Source: Chitinophaga silvisoli (lineage in GTDB: Bacteria > Bacteroidota > Bacteroidia > Chitinophagales > Chitinophagaceae). From it: DNA of 64,000 nucleotides. The position numbers and the translations under genes are program-made. How positions within the stretch are numbered: the first letter of the stretch is position 1; every line of letters starts with the position of its first letter. The stretch is from contig NZ_QTJV01000010.1 in NCBI RefSeq assembly GCF_003412465.1, positions 124,001 to 188,000 of the forward strand. The letters run 5' to 3'. The notes below the pieces were generated by a model. That model had not been told where the DNA came from and made no database searches. It was given only the letters and a program-made list of their open reading frames with translations. Of this stretch, positions 52,031 through 60,644 are shown piece after piece.

Positions 52031-53677
52031 ATGATCAGTGTTAAAAACGTATCGCTTTCTTTTGGAAAAAGAGTGTTGTTTGATGAAGTTAACCTCAACT
52101 TTACCAAGGGCAACTGTTATGGTGTAATCGGCGCAAACGGTGCCGGTAAGTCGACCTTCCTGAAGATCCTTTCAGGTGAGATTGACCCCACCAAAGGAAC
52201 TGTGGAAATCACCCCTGGTGAACGCATGTCCGTACTGAAACAGAACCACTTTGAGTTTGACGAGGTGTCTGTATTGAATACCGTATTAATGGGTAACAAG
52301 AAACTTTGGGAGATCGCTCACGAAAGAGATAGTATCTATGCCAAGGAAGACTTTACCGAAGAGGATGGTATGCGTGCAGGTGAGCTGGAAGCGGAATACG
52401 GCGAAATGGGCGGTTATACTGCCGAGAGTGATGCTGGAACCCTGCTGGGCGATCTGGGTGTAAGCGCAGATCTGCATGCAGTGCTGATGAAGGACCTGAG
52501 TGGTAGCTTGAAAGTACGTGTACTGCTGGCACAGGCACTGTTTGGTAACCCGGACATCCTGCTGCTGGATGAGCCTACCAACCACCTTGATGTGGAAACC
52601 ATCGGCTGGTTGGAGAACTTCCTGGCTGATTACGAAAACATCGTGATTGTGGTATCCCACGACCGTCACTTCCTGGATGCGGTTTGTACCCATGTAGCGG
52701 ACGTAGACCGTGCTAAGATCCAAATCTTCTCCGGTAACTATACCTTCTGGTACGAATCATCTCAGCTGATGGCCCGCCAGATTGCTGATAAGAACAAGAA
52801 AATGGAAGATAAGCGTAAAGACCTGATGGACTTCATTGCCCGGTTCAGTGCGAACGCTTCCAAGAGTAAACAGGCAACCTCCCGTAAGAAGGCCCTGGAG
52901 AAACTGGTTATCGAAGACATTCAGCCTTCTAACCGTAAGTATCCGGGTATCATCTTCAAGCAACAGCGTGAGGTAGGTAACCAGATTCTGAATGTAGAGA
53001 AACTGGAAAAATCTATCGAGGGTAACAAGCTGTTCGCTGATATTACCTTTACAGTGAACAAGGGTGATAAGATCGCCTTCCTGTCTAAGGATCACGTGGC
53101 ACTGAGTACATTCTTCGAAATCATCAACGGTGAAGATACTGCTGACAGTGGTAAATATGAGTGGGGTACAACTGTAACCACTGCGTATCTGCCCAATGAT
53201 AATGCGCAGTTCTTTACTGACACCAATATCAACCTGATGGACTGGCTGCGTCAGTTCGTGCCACCACACGTAACAGATGTGGATGAGCCGTTCCTGCGTG
53301 GGTTCCTGGGTAAGATGCTGTTCAGCGGTGATGAGATCATGAAGAAGACCAGTGTGCTGAGTGGTGGTGAAAAAGTACGTTGTATGACCAGTCGTATGAT
53401 GCTGCAGGATCCTAACGTAGTGATCCTGGATGAGCCTACGAACCACCTGGACCTGGAAAGTATCCAGTCTTTCAACGAAAGCATGATCAATTTCAAGGGA
53501 GTAGTGCTGTTCACTACCCATGACCATACTTTCATGCAGTCAGTAGCAAACCGTATCATCGAGATTACGCCTAAGGGTGTAATTGACAGGCTGATGACCT
53601 TCGATGAATACCTGGCGGATGAGAGAGTGAAAGCGATGAGAGAAGAAATGTATGGTGGTAAGGTACAATTAGCTTAA
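52031..53677 (+). CDS. ABC-F family ATPase with one degenerate ATP site (YbiT-like)
   Basis: 548 aa soluble tandem ATPase, no membrane part, of the ribosome-associated ABC-F group. NBD1 has Walker A GANGAGKST (34-42), a degenerate signature LSGSL (156-160) and Walker B LLLDEPTNHLD. A charged helical linker (about 245-295) follows. In NBD2 the Walker A is lost (LSKDHVALST, 351-360, no Gly-Lys) while the signature LSGGE (443-447) and Walker B VVILDEPTNHLD are intact. Composite site 1 (Walker A of NBD1 with LSGGE of NBD2) is therefore canonical and site 2 is degenerate in both halves. Function is likely translation related; resistance ABC-F proteins are not suggested by the linker. Confidence 0.92.
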   Translation: MISVKNVSLSFGKRVLFDEVNLNFTKGNCYGVIGANGAGKSTFLKILSGEIDPTKGTVEITPGERMSVLKQNHFEFDEVSVLNTVLMGNKKLWEIAHERDSIYAKEDFTEEDGMRAGELEAEYGEMGGYTAESDAGTLLGDLGVSADLHAVLMKDLSGSLKVRVLLAQALFGNPDILLLDEPTNHLDVETIGWLENFLADYENIVIVVSHDRHFLDAVCTHVADVDRAKIQIFSGNYTFWYESSQLMARQIADKNKKMEDKRKDLMDFIARFSANASKSKQATSRKKALEKLVIEDIQPSNRKYPGIIFKQQREVGNQILNVEKLEKSIEGNKLFADITFTVNKGDKIAFLSKDHVALSTFFEIINGEDTADSGKYEWGTTVTTAYLPNDNAQFFTDTNINLMDWLRQFVPPHVTDVDEPFLRGFLGKMLFSGDEIMKKTSVLSGGEKVRCMTSRMMLQDPNVVILDEPTNHLDLESIQSFNESMINFKGVVLFTTHDHTFMQSVANRIIEITPKGVIDRLMTFDEYLADERVKAMREEMYGGKVQLA

Positions 53678-53696
53678 TCACAACAGCTTATAAAGA

Positions 53697-53728
53697 GAAA
53701 CGCCGGCAGAACGCCGGCGTTTTTTTAT
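53697..53728 (+). terminator. Terminator of the ABC-F gene
   Basis: Stem AACGCCGGC / GCCGGCGTT with a 5-base loop and seven T. Confidence 0.9.
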
Positions 53729-53762
53729 TGTATTGTCCATTCCATAATCTGATTCAATGGCC

Positions 53763-54161
53763 TCAGGCAAGTACATCGGTGATCACTTTCATCTTCATCG
53801 GGTCTAAGGGCTTGGTAATGTAAGCCATTAGTTCCGGTGTACGCTGTACTTTCTGCATATCCCGCATGTCCATAGATGATGAGCACATGATGATGGGAAT
53901 ATGTTGATTGAGGCTCGGTTTGATAGTTTTATAGGCTTCTATGAAATCCCAGCCATTCATACGTTGCATATTCATGTCCAGGATGATTAAGGAGGGCAGT
54001 GAATATTGCGGCTGGTCCTGTAACTGAGCCAGCGCATCTTCTGCGCAGAGGAAACTGGTGATTTCAAGATTGTCGGTTTGTTGTTCCAACATCTTTTTCA
54101 GGATGAAATGGAAGATCTCATCATCGTCTACGACGTACACCTGCTTCGTGTTTTCCTGCAT
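53763..54161 (-). CDS. Single-domain response regulator
   Basis: 132 aa from the ATG at 54161; the open frame extends 52 codons further upstream, but that part (Cys- and Pro-rich, no fold) is unlikely to be translated. CheY-like receiver: acidic pocket VVDDDEIFHF, phospho-acceptor Asp in IILDMNMQRMNGWDF, the Ser of MCSSSMDM and the Lys of ITKPLDPMK. No output domain, so it acts through a protein partner; no histidine kinase is adjacent. The Asp-Asp-Asp-Glu N-terminus and I-LDMNM-P-like order are typical of the Bacteroidota receiver group with PP-less QRMNG. It is followed by 338 bases without a gene on its upstream side. Confidence 0.88.
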   Translation of the reverse strand: MQENTKQVYVVDDDEIFHFILKKMLEQQTDNLEITSFLCAEDALAQLQDQPQYSLPSLIILDMNMQRMNGWDFIEAYKTIKPSLNQHIPIIMCSSSMDMRDMQKVQRTPELMAYITKPLDPMKMKVITDVLA

Positions 54162-54499
54162 AATCGGTTCCTGTATTTTAACACTGTTAGTTGAACTCAA
54201 TCCCAATAACATACAATATAAGATAGCGAGGGGGACACATGGTGATGCAAGATTATGCATTCCCCGGTTTTCACATGAAATTGCAACCTTTTGGGTCGTG
54301 GGTTTCCAACTATACAAAAGATTAGTGCAAAGATGGGGGATTTAATTAGAATATTATATATGTCTTTTTCTAAATAACTAATCATTAACAAAATGATCCT
54401 TGTGTTAACATTTGGAAGGAGTGCTATCTTTTTTGAAAAAAGAAATCCCGGTATCAGAAGACACCGGGATTGAAATTAATAATATATAGAAGAAAACTA
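54162..54499. other. Intergenic region upstream of the response regulator
   Basis: About 340 AT-rich bases containing the response regulator promoter side and, at 54436-54471, the terminator of the next minus-strand gene. The open frame that extends upstream of 54161 lacks protein character. I see nothing else. Confidence 0.4.
54436..54471 (-). terminator. Terminator of the coiled-coil protein gene
   Basis: On the minus strand: stem AATCCCGGT / ACCGGGATT with a 10-base loop, followed by TTCTTTTTTC. Confidence 0.8.
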
Positions 54500-55462
54500 C
54501 TAGAACAATCCGCCTTTTTTCAGCGTTACTTTACCCTGACCGATTTTGAAACCATCATGGTAGATTTCAACACTGTAATCACCAGGTTTGAAATCAGAGT
54601 TTTGTTTCCAGTCCATCACCACGGTCTGTTTCTGACCTAAAGTGTAGGCTACTGTTTTCTTTGCAGTATACAGTTTTTCTGTACCATCATCCAGGGTGAA
54701 TCTGCCGGAACCCAGGGCTTCTACAGCGAGTGGGGTACCATCAGGAGCGGAGATAGCAACATACAGTTCTTTGTCGCCGGTTGGCGCAATTCTGTTTTCA
54801 TCCAGATCAAAAGTTACACGCATCATATCAGCGCGTTTAGCCTTTGAAGTTTCTACTTCTTTACCATTCTTTTTCAGCATGATTGGCTGTAAGTGAATGT
54901 TCGAAGCGTGCAATACTGAACCGAGGTTAACTTTCCTGTTCAGGCTATCTTTGATAGTACCAACAGAGTCTCTTTCGCGGCGTGCGCTGTTACGCTCGTC
55001 GGTCAGCACCAGTTTCTCGCCTTCCAGTTTTTCGATGGTTTCCTGGTAAGAGCTGATGTTGCCTTTCAGTTGTTCGATCAGACGACGGGCTTCAGCCAGT
55101 TGTGCCTGAGTCGCGTTTTTGTTGGATAAAATGCTGTTGATTCTGGATTTCATGTCAGCAATTTCCTTATCTTTTGTCTTTACCAGACTATCCATGCGGG
55201 TGTTCTGGGAGATCAGGTCATCGAGACGTGCGTTGGCTGCATTATATTCCTGCTGGAGTGCATCCCTGGAAGAAGAAATGGAATCAATCTGAGCACTTTG
55301 TTGAGTTTGAATCTCGCTGGATTTATTTTTGTCGTACAGCATATAGATCCAGGTACCGGCTAATGCTGCAATCAAAATACCATATATCAGTCCATTACGG
55401 CTTCTTGGTTTTTCAGATCCGGGAGAGCCCGAAGCAGGTTTGTTAAATGTGTTCTCAGTCAT
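54500..55462 (-). CDS. Membrane-anchored coiled-coil protein of unknown function
   Basis: 320 aa. A short Ser/Pro-rich cytoplasmic N-terminus precedes one membrane helix (GLIYGILIAALAGTWIYML), a coiled coil of about 125 residues (about 50-175; DALQQEYNAANARLDDLI, IEKLEGEKLVLTDERNSARR) and a beta-rich C-terminal domain (about 185-320; VTFDLDENRIAPTGDKEL, DYSVEIYHDGFKIGQGKV). The C-terminal part looks like an immunoglobulin-type or carbohydrate-binding-like sandwich facing the periplasm (inference). I do not recognise the family. It could tether something to the envelope. It is transcribed alone. Confidence 0.85.
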   Translation of the reverse strand: MTENTFNKPASGSPGSEKPRSRNGLIYGILIAALAGTWIYMLYDKNKSSEIQTQQSAQIDSISSSRDALQQEYNAANARLDDLISQNTRMDSLVKTKDKEIADMKSRINSILSNKNATQAQLAEARRLIEQLKGNISSYQETIEKLEGEKLVLTDERNSARRERDSVGTIKDSLNRKVNLGSVLHASNIHLQPIMLKKNGKEVETSKAKRADMMRVTFDLDENRIAPTGDKELYVAISAPDGTPLAVEALGSGRFTLDDGTEKLYTAKKTVAYTLGQKQTVVMDWKQNSDFKPGDYSVEIYHDGFKIGQGKVTLKKGGLF

Positions 55463-55571
55463 AGTCGTTATTATTTATTTAAGTTTAATTGTTATATGGT
55501 TAAAACTAATTATACAAATGTAAGTGTTAAAAGTACTTTAATTATAAAAATTTATAAACTGTTTTTCAACT

Positions 55572-56300
55572 GTGTTACCGAATATCGCATTAGATCAATT
55601 ATTACTGCTCGACATAGAGACAACACCTGCTGTCAAGGCTTTTGACTGTCTTCCGGAAAACATGCAAACGCTTTGGCTTGACAAAATTGCAAAAACTGCG
55701 CCAGATTCATCCGAAGGGGAGGAGCTATACGCTGACCGGGCGGGGATCTTTGCCGAATTTGGGAAGATTGTCTGTATTTCAGTAGGGTTCTTTACCGTGG
55801 AAAATGGTCGTTATCAATTGCGAATCAAATCAATTTATCATGATGATGAAAAGGTTTTATTAAGCAGTTTTTTAGAATTGGTCAATAAATTTTATATAAA
55901 AAATCCCAAATTCCAGTTTGCAGGTCACAACATCAAAGAATTTGATATTCCTTTTATTTGCAGGCGGTCTGTAATCAACCTGTTATCTTTGCCCCCGGCC
56001 TTGCAATTGCATAATCTTAAACCATGGGAAGTTCCTATGTTGGATACAATGCAGTTATGGCGATTTGGCGACTTCAAGAACTATACTTCCCTGAAGTTAT
56101 TAACAGCAGTATTAGGTATTCCTACTCCCAAAGATGATATCGACGGGAGTATGGTGGCCAAAGTATATTATGGAGAAGCTAATGGCCTGGAAAGGATCGT
56201 TACCTATTGTCAGAAAGACGTAGTGGCGGTAGGCCAGCTCCTGATGCGGTTCAAGGGAGTACCCCTGATCGAAGATGGGGATATCGTATATATTAAATAA
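55572..56300 (+). CDS. DEDD-type 3'-5' exonuclease (PolB-like predicted exonuclease)
   Basis: 242 aa with a GTG start (an in-frame stop lies nine codons upstream). Ribonuclease H-like exonuclease motifs: ExoI LLLDIETTP (Asp, Glu), ExoII FAGHNIKEFDIPF (Asp), ExoIII VTYCQKDVVAV (Tyr-x3-Asp), so a DEDDy enzyme, as in B-family polymerase proofreading domains but without a polymerase. It precedes holA, the delta subunit of the clamp loader, by 8 bases, which suggests a role in replication or repair (inference). Confidence 0.88.
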   Translation: MLPNIALDQLLLLDIETTPAVKAFDCLPENMQTLWLDKIAKTAPDSSEGEELYADRAGIFAEFGKIVCISVGFFTVENGRYQLRIKSIYHDDEKVLLSSFLELVNKFYIKNPKFQFAGHNIKEFDIPFICRRSVINLLSLPPALQLHNLKPWEVPMLDTMQLWRFGDFKNYTSLKLLTAVLGIPTPKDDIDGSMVAKVYYGEANGLERIVTYCQKDVVAVGQLLMRFKGVPLIEDGDIVYIK

Positions 56301-56308
56301 TTTAGGAC

Positions 56309-57304
56309 ATGGATTATCAGGATATAATAAAAGACTGGAAACAAAAGAAATTCAAGTCCTTATACTGGCTGGAGGGAGACGAAGACTTCTTTATCGATCA
56401 GGTGACCAACTATGCGGAGCATCACCTGCTGGAGGAATCAGAGAAAGGATTCAACCTCACTATATTATATGGAAAGGAGACTTCCTGGAGTGCAGTAATC
56501 AATGCCTGCAGGCGCTATCCCATGTTTGCAGAAAGACAGGTCGTGGTATTGAAGGAAGCGCAGGCGATGAAAGACATCCTGAAACTGGAGGCTTATATCG
56601 ATAAACCACTGGATTCCACCATCTTCGTAGTAGCGCATAAGCAGGGCAAGATTGATGGCCGCAGTAAGATGGCAAAGCTGATTAAAGACAGAGGGGTACT
56701 ACTCAGTACCAAGAAAATGTATGATAATCAGTTGCCTGCCTGGGTGGATGCATATGTGAATGGATTAGGCAGAGCCATTGCGCAGAAAGCAGCTATTTTG
56801 CTGGTAGATCATATTGGTAATGACCTGTCCCGCATTGCGAATGAGATTGATAAACTGCTGGTGAACCTGGCTCCTGAAAAGAAGATTGATGAGAATGATA
56901 TTGAAAAGTATGTGGGGATCAGTAAAGAATACAATGTGTTTGAATTGCAGAATGCTATTGGGCAAAAGGATATGGGCAAGGTGATGCGCATTATCCAGTA
57001 TTTTGCAGCTAATCCGAAGGCAGGGCCTATACAGATGGTATTGCCTGCATTGTATAATTTCTTTAGTAAGATGAGCCAGATCTTTGGTGTGAAGGGAGGG
57101 GAGAAGGAGATTGCAGCGGCCCTGGGCGTGCATCCTTTTTTTGTGAAGGATTATATGGCGGCAGCAAGGCAGTATGGCGTGGAAGGAACGGAGAAGGCGA
57201 TATTGCTATTGCATACTTATAACCTGAGGAGTATAGGGATTAATGATAGTGGGGTAGAGGATGGAGAACTGATGAAGGAACTGGCGTATAAAATAATGAA
57301 TTAA
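56309..57304 (+). CDS. holA: DNA polymerase III subunit delta
   Basis: Opens the sliding clamp within the clamp loader. 331 aa. HolA features are an N-terminal SLYWLEGDEDFFIDQVTNY (the degenerate P-loop region without Walker A lysine), FAERQVVVLKEAQAMKD, then the central NDLSRIANEIDKLLVNL and the C-terminal helical collar (FFVKDYMAAARQYG). It is divergent in sequence, as HolA usually is, but length and motif order agree. Second gene after the exonuclease. Confidence 0.92.
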   Translation: MDYQDIIKDWKQKKFKSLYWLEGDEDFFIDQVTNYAEHHLLEESEKGFNLTILYGKETSWSAVINACRRYPMFAERQVVVLKEAQAMKDILKLEAYIDKPLDSTIFVVAHKQGKIDGRSKMAKLIKDRGVLLSTKKMYDNQLPAWVDAYVNGLGRAIAQKAAILLVDHIGNDLSRIANEIDKLLVNLAPEKKIDENDIEKYVGISKEYNVFELQNAIGQKDMGKVMRIIQYFAANPKAGPIQMVLPALYNFFSKMSQIFGVKGGEKEIAAALGVHPFFVKDYMAAARQYGVEGTEKAILLLHTYNLRSIGINDSGVEDGELMKELAYKIMN

Positions 57305-57336
57305 ACTTCTTGCCGGCCGAAGGCCCAACAGGTCTA

Positions 57337-57378
57337 AAACACAAAGGCTTTTACCGAAGGTAAAAGCCTTTGTGTTTT
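57337..57378. terminator. Bidirectional terminator between holA and ribF
   Basis: Very long perfect stem (CACAAAGGCTTTTACC / GGTAAAAGCCTTTGTG) with a 3-base loop, flanked by AAAA and TTTT, at the convergence of two genes. Confidence 0.92.
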
Positions 57379-57383
57379 GTTTT

Positions 57384-58316
57384 TTATGCCAGCAAGGCTT
57401 TCGCCTGCGCACTATCTTTATCCATCTGCGCTATCAGCGCCTCTACATTGTCAAACTTCTGATTAGCCCTGATATAACTCACCATCTCGACCTTAATCAC
57501 CTGGTCATACAAATCTCCCTTAAAATCAAAAATATGTGCCTCCAGCCTCAAATCATTTCCATTGAAAGTAGGACGGGTACCAATACTCATGACCCCATTC
57601 AGCGGGCCCACATTTTCCCTGGTATGTACCCGAATTGCATAAATTCCCTGTGCCGGAATCAGTTTCCGCTGGTCCGGTAACTGAATATTAGCCGTCGGAT
57701 ACCCTAATTTCCTCCCCATCTTATCTCCATGTACCACCGTACCTTCCAGAAAATATTGATAACCAAGCAATTCATTTGCCAGGTGCACATTCCCATCCTG
57801 CAGGCTCTTCCTGATTTTAGTAGAACTTACTGTCAGGTCATGCACTATCTGCTGCGGAATCTCTATCAGACTAAATCCATAACTCGCCTGCTCTGCTTCC
57901 AGCAATTCCAGTCCACCCTCCCGGTTATGACCAAAACGGTGGTCATAGCCAATAATAATTGTATGCGGTTTGAATCTTTCTATCAGGAAATCTTCCAGGT
58001 AAGCCTGTGCCGACAGCTCCGAAAACTCAGGGGTAAAGGGCACGATCACCAGGTGATCTATCCCCTGTGCAGACAGTAAAGCGATCTTTTCGTCCAAAGT
58101 GGTGAGGAGGCGAACCAGGTTACTACCGGGTTGCAGCACTTCTCTTGGATGAGGGTCAAAGGTGACGATCACCGTCTCACCATCACAGGCAGTGGCAGCC
58201 TGTTGTAGTTGTTGAATGATGTGGCGGTGTCCGGTATGAACGCCGTCAAATGTTCCGATGGTAATAACTGCCCGCTTAAATGCCGGCAATTGGGTGAGGT
58301 CCCTGTGTATGAGCAT
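57384..58316 (-). CDS. ribF: Bifunctional riboflavin kinase / FAD synthetase
   Basis: 310 aa, normal length. The N-terminal nucleotidyl transferase domain (FAD synthetase) has TIGTFDGVHTGHRHIIQQL, VTFDPHPREVL, IIIGYDHRFGHNREGG and STKIRKSL; the C-terminal flavokinase domain has HGDKMGRKLGYPTANI, GIYAIRV and GVMSIGTRPTF. Provides the FAD needed, for example, by SdhA in this window. Confidence 0.96.
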   Translation of the reverse strand: MLIHRDLTQLPAFKRAVITIGTFDGVHTGHRHIIQQLQQAATACDGETVIVTFDPHPREVLQPGSNLVRLLTTLDEKIALLSAQGIDHLVIVPFTPEFSELSAQAYLEDFLIERFKPHTIIIGYDHRFGHNREGGLELLEAEQASYGFSLIEIPQQIVHDLTVSSTKIRKSLQDGNVHLANELLGYQYFLEGTVVHGDKMGRKLGYPTANIQLPDQRKLIPAQGIYAIRVHTRENVGPLNGVMSIGTRPTFNGNDLRLEAHIFDFKGDLYDQVIKVEMVSYIRANQKFDNVEALIAQMDKDSAQAKALLA

Positions 58317-58481
58317 AATACGCCTTCGATATAAATATTCTATGCAAATTACAACATTTAGATATAAATGATTGTATGACGGCAGTTCAATTTGATTATT
58401 CGGCTTAGGCTACGGCCCTTTCGAAAGTATCATAATTTCTGAATAAGAAACGTATCTGCTACACTACCTGGAAGCGAATGG

Positions 58482-58513
58482 TTTGCGCGGGAAGGGGGAA
58501 TCCGTTACTTTTG
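58482..58513 (+). promoter_or_regulatory. Promoter of purM
   Basis: TTTG (58482-58485), 20 bases, then TACTTTTG (58506-58513), about 30 bases before the GTG start. Confidence 0.8.
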
Positions 58514-58543
58514 CACTTTGATTAATCAACTTAAAATTAACCG

Positions 58544-59722
58544 GTGGATCAGAATATCTACGCCCAGCGCGGTGTTTCAGCTGGAAAAGAAGACGTGCAC
58601 AATGCGATAAAGCACATTGACAAGGGCCTGTTTCCAAAAGCATTCTGCAAAATTGTTCCCGATATTATCGGCGGTCAGGCAGATTATTGCAATATCATGC
58701 ATGCCGATGGAGCTGGTACCAAATCTTCTCTGGCTTATACTTACTGGAAAGAAACAGGTGATCTTTCTGTATGGAAAGGTATTGCACAGGATGCTATCAT
58801 CATGAACATTGATGACCTGCTCTGCGTAGGTGCTACTGAAAATATCCTCCTGTCTTCCACGATTGGACGTAATAAACAACTGATACCCGGCGAAGTGATT
58901 GCTGCCATTATCAATGGTACTGAAGAAATTCTTGAAGAACTGAGAGGGCATGGTATCAGCATCTTCTCTACCGGCGGTGAAACCGCGGATGTAGGAGATC
59001 TGGTTCGCACCATCATCGTGGATTCTACCGTTACCTGCCGTATGAAGAGAGAGGAAGTAATCTCTAATCATACTATCCAGGCCGGGGATGTGATTGTAGG
59101 ACTGGCTTCTTATGGTCAGGCTTCTTACGAAACTTCTTACAATGGCGGTATGGGGAGCAATGGTCTCACCTCTGCCCGTCATGATGTATTCAACAAACAG
59201 GTGGCGGAAAAGTATCCCGAGAGCTATGATCCGGGCATTCCCTACAACCTTGTTTTCAGCGGTAAAAAAGCACTGACAGATAAAGTAGCCGTACCAGGCT
59301 TTGGTAACATCGATGCCGGTAAGCTGGTATTGTCTCCAACCCGTACCTATGCACCGGTGATCAGGAAAGTACTGGAAGGCTATCGTTCCCGGATCCATGG
59401 CCTGGTGCATTGCAGTGGTGGTGCGCAAACGAAGGTGTTGCACTTCGTTGACAATGTACATGTGATCAAGGATAACCTGTTCCCGATCCCGCCATTATTC
59501 AGTTTGATCCAGGAACAATCCGGCACAGGATGGAAGGAGATGTACCAGGTATTCAATATGGGGCATAGAATGGAACTGTATGTACCAGAGGCAATTGCAG
59601 CAGACATCATTAAGATTAGTGAAAGCTTTAAGATCGAAGCGAAGATTGTAGGAAGGGTAGAAGCAGCAGAGAAGAAGCAGGTGACGGTAAGGAGTGAAAA
59701 GGGTGAGTTTATTTATCACTAA
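58544..59722 (+). CDS. purM: Phosphoribosylformylglycinamidine cyclo-ligase (AIR synthase)
   Basis: ATP-dependent ring closure of FGAM to AIR in purine synthesis. 392 aa, GTG start. The Bacteroidota type of PurM: QRGVSAGKEDVHNAIKHIDKG, MHADGAGTKSSLAYTYWKET, MNIDDLLCVGA, FSTGGETADVGDLVRTIIVD and the C-terminal HCSGGAQTKVLHFVDNVHV. It differs from the E. coli form in length and several loops, so annotation pipelines sometimes call it AIR synthase-related protein. It is transcribed alone; a strong terminator follows. Confidence 0.94.
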   Translation: MDQNIYAQRGVSAGKEDVHNAIKHIDKGLFPKAFCKIVPDIIGGQADYCNIMHADGAGTKSSLAYTYWKETGDLSVWKGIAQDAIIMNIDDLLCVGATENILLSSTIGRNKQLIPGEVIAAIINGTEEILEELRGHGISIFSTGGETADVGDLVRTIIVDSTVTCRMKREEVISNHTIQAGDVIVGLASYGQASYETSYNGGMGSNGLTSARHDVFNKQVAEKYPESYDPGIPYNLVFSGKKALTDKVAVPGFGNIDAGKLVLSPTRTYAPVIRKVLEGYRSRIHGLVHCSGGAQTKVLHFVDNVHVIKDNLFPIPPLFSLIQEQSGTGWKEMYQVFNMGHRMELYVPEAIAADIIKISESFKIEAKIVGRVEAAEKKQVTVRSEKGEFIYH

Positions 59723-59736
59723 GCATATAATATTAT

Positions 59737-59775
59737 AAAAGAGAGAGGCTGATCACTGATCAGCCTCTCTCTTTA
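59737..59775. terminator. Bidirectional terminator between purM and the TonB_C genes
   Basis: Perfect stem AAAGAGAGAGGCTGATCA / TGATCAGCCTCTCTCTTT with a single-base tip and A/T flanks at a convergent junction. Confidence 0.92.
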
Positions 59776-59776
59776 T

Positions 59777-60619
59777 TTAGAACATCGGATAGACTTTTTT
59801 CTTCTTGTTGATATAGTATTCTCTCAGACTAAATTCCACAGGAATATTACATCGGGCAGGTATTCCCTTTCCATTTTCCAAAGCCGGTTTCCAGTTGGGC
59901 ATAGACCTGACCAGGCGAATGGCCTCCAGCTCCAGGTGCCCGCCCAGCTTTGGACTGATCGTGCTGACATTACTGATAGTACCATCGCCATTGATGGTGA
60001 ATTGTACGGTGACAACTCCTTCAATGCCTGATTCCAGTGCTTCCTGCGGGTATTGGAAGTTCTTTTTTAAATATTTCACCAAGCCATTGCTACCACCGGG
60101 GAATTCAGGTTTGTAGGCAGGATCGCTATAATAGATCGTATTATGTGCTGAATCTTTTGCCGACGGATCTTTGGGTAAAGCAATGGAGCCTGGTTTGCGG
60201 GGAGGGCCTGCATCTATCAGGTTGTATTTAATAGGAAGATTGTACTGTACAGATACCTGCTTACCACCTACCAGGCCCGGTTTCCAATCAGGCATGAGAT
60301 GTACTACCCGGATGCTTTCCCGCTGGAGGGAGGTATCCATATCAGGACTTTTGCTGACAGGGTTGATGATTTTGCCATTTTCATTTATCACAAATTGAAT
60401 GAACACTGTTCCCGAAGCGCCGTTCTCCTGGGCGGATCGGGGGTAGTGAATGTTTTTGGATAAAAATTTGGCAAGTGCTGTTTCGCCCCCGGGAAATTCA
60501 GGCGGCACATCTACTTTGTAATAGATGGTCCCGGTAGTGTCAGTAACAGGGGATTGGGCGAGGCAATCAATTGAAAATGTGCTCAGGTACAGAAATAAAT
60601 AGGGGATAATGTGTCGCAT
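59777..60619 (-). CDS. Periplasmic protein with two TonB_C domains (copy 1)
   Basis: 280 aa. A signal peptide (IIPYLFLYLSTFSIDCLA) but no N-terminal membrane anchor followed by a proline-rich linker, so it is not a complete TonB. Two TonB C-terminal-like domains: about 30-130 (PEFPGGETALAKFLSKNIHY, GTVFIQFVINENGK) and about 165-275 (PEFPGGSNGLVKYLKKNFQY, GVVTVQFTINGDG). Each repeat keeps the family YP...G-V-x-V-x-F-x-I-x-x-x-G pattern. Last gene of a four-gene operon with a blaI-type repressor and an M56 peptidase that itself ends in such a domain. Confidence 0.88.
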   Translation of the reverse strand: MRHIIPYLFLYLSTFSIDCLAQSPVTDTTGTIYYKVDVPPEFPGGETALAKFLSKNIHYPRSAQENGASGTVFIQFVINENGKIINPVSKSPDMDTSLQRESIRVVHLMPDWKPGLVGGKQVSVQYNLPIKYNLIDAGPPRKPGSIALPKDPSAKDSAHNTIYYSDPAYKPEFPGGSNGLVKYLKKNFQYPQEALESGIEGVVTVQFTINGDGTISNVSTISPKLGGHLELEAIRLVRSMPNWKPALENGKGIPARCNIPVEFSLREYYINKKKKVYPMF

Positions 60620-60644
60620 AATGGCGGCAAACTAATTAAAATAT

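Noticed and set aside
52757..53527. 256-codon minus-strand open frame opposite the ABC-F gene
   Set aside because: The ABC-F motifs on the plus strand explain the sequence; the antisense translation is His/Gln-rich and unmatched.
54162..54317. 52-codon N-terminal extension of the response regulator
   Set aside because: The receiver domain starts right after the Met at 54161; the extension has Cys/Pro/Ser-rich sequence without a signal or fold.
58577..59461. 294-codon minus-strand open frame opposite purM
   Set aside because: purM is certain on the plus strand; the antisense frame has no recognisable domain and begins and ends within the gene.
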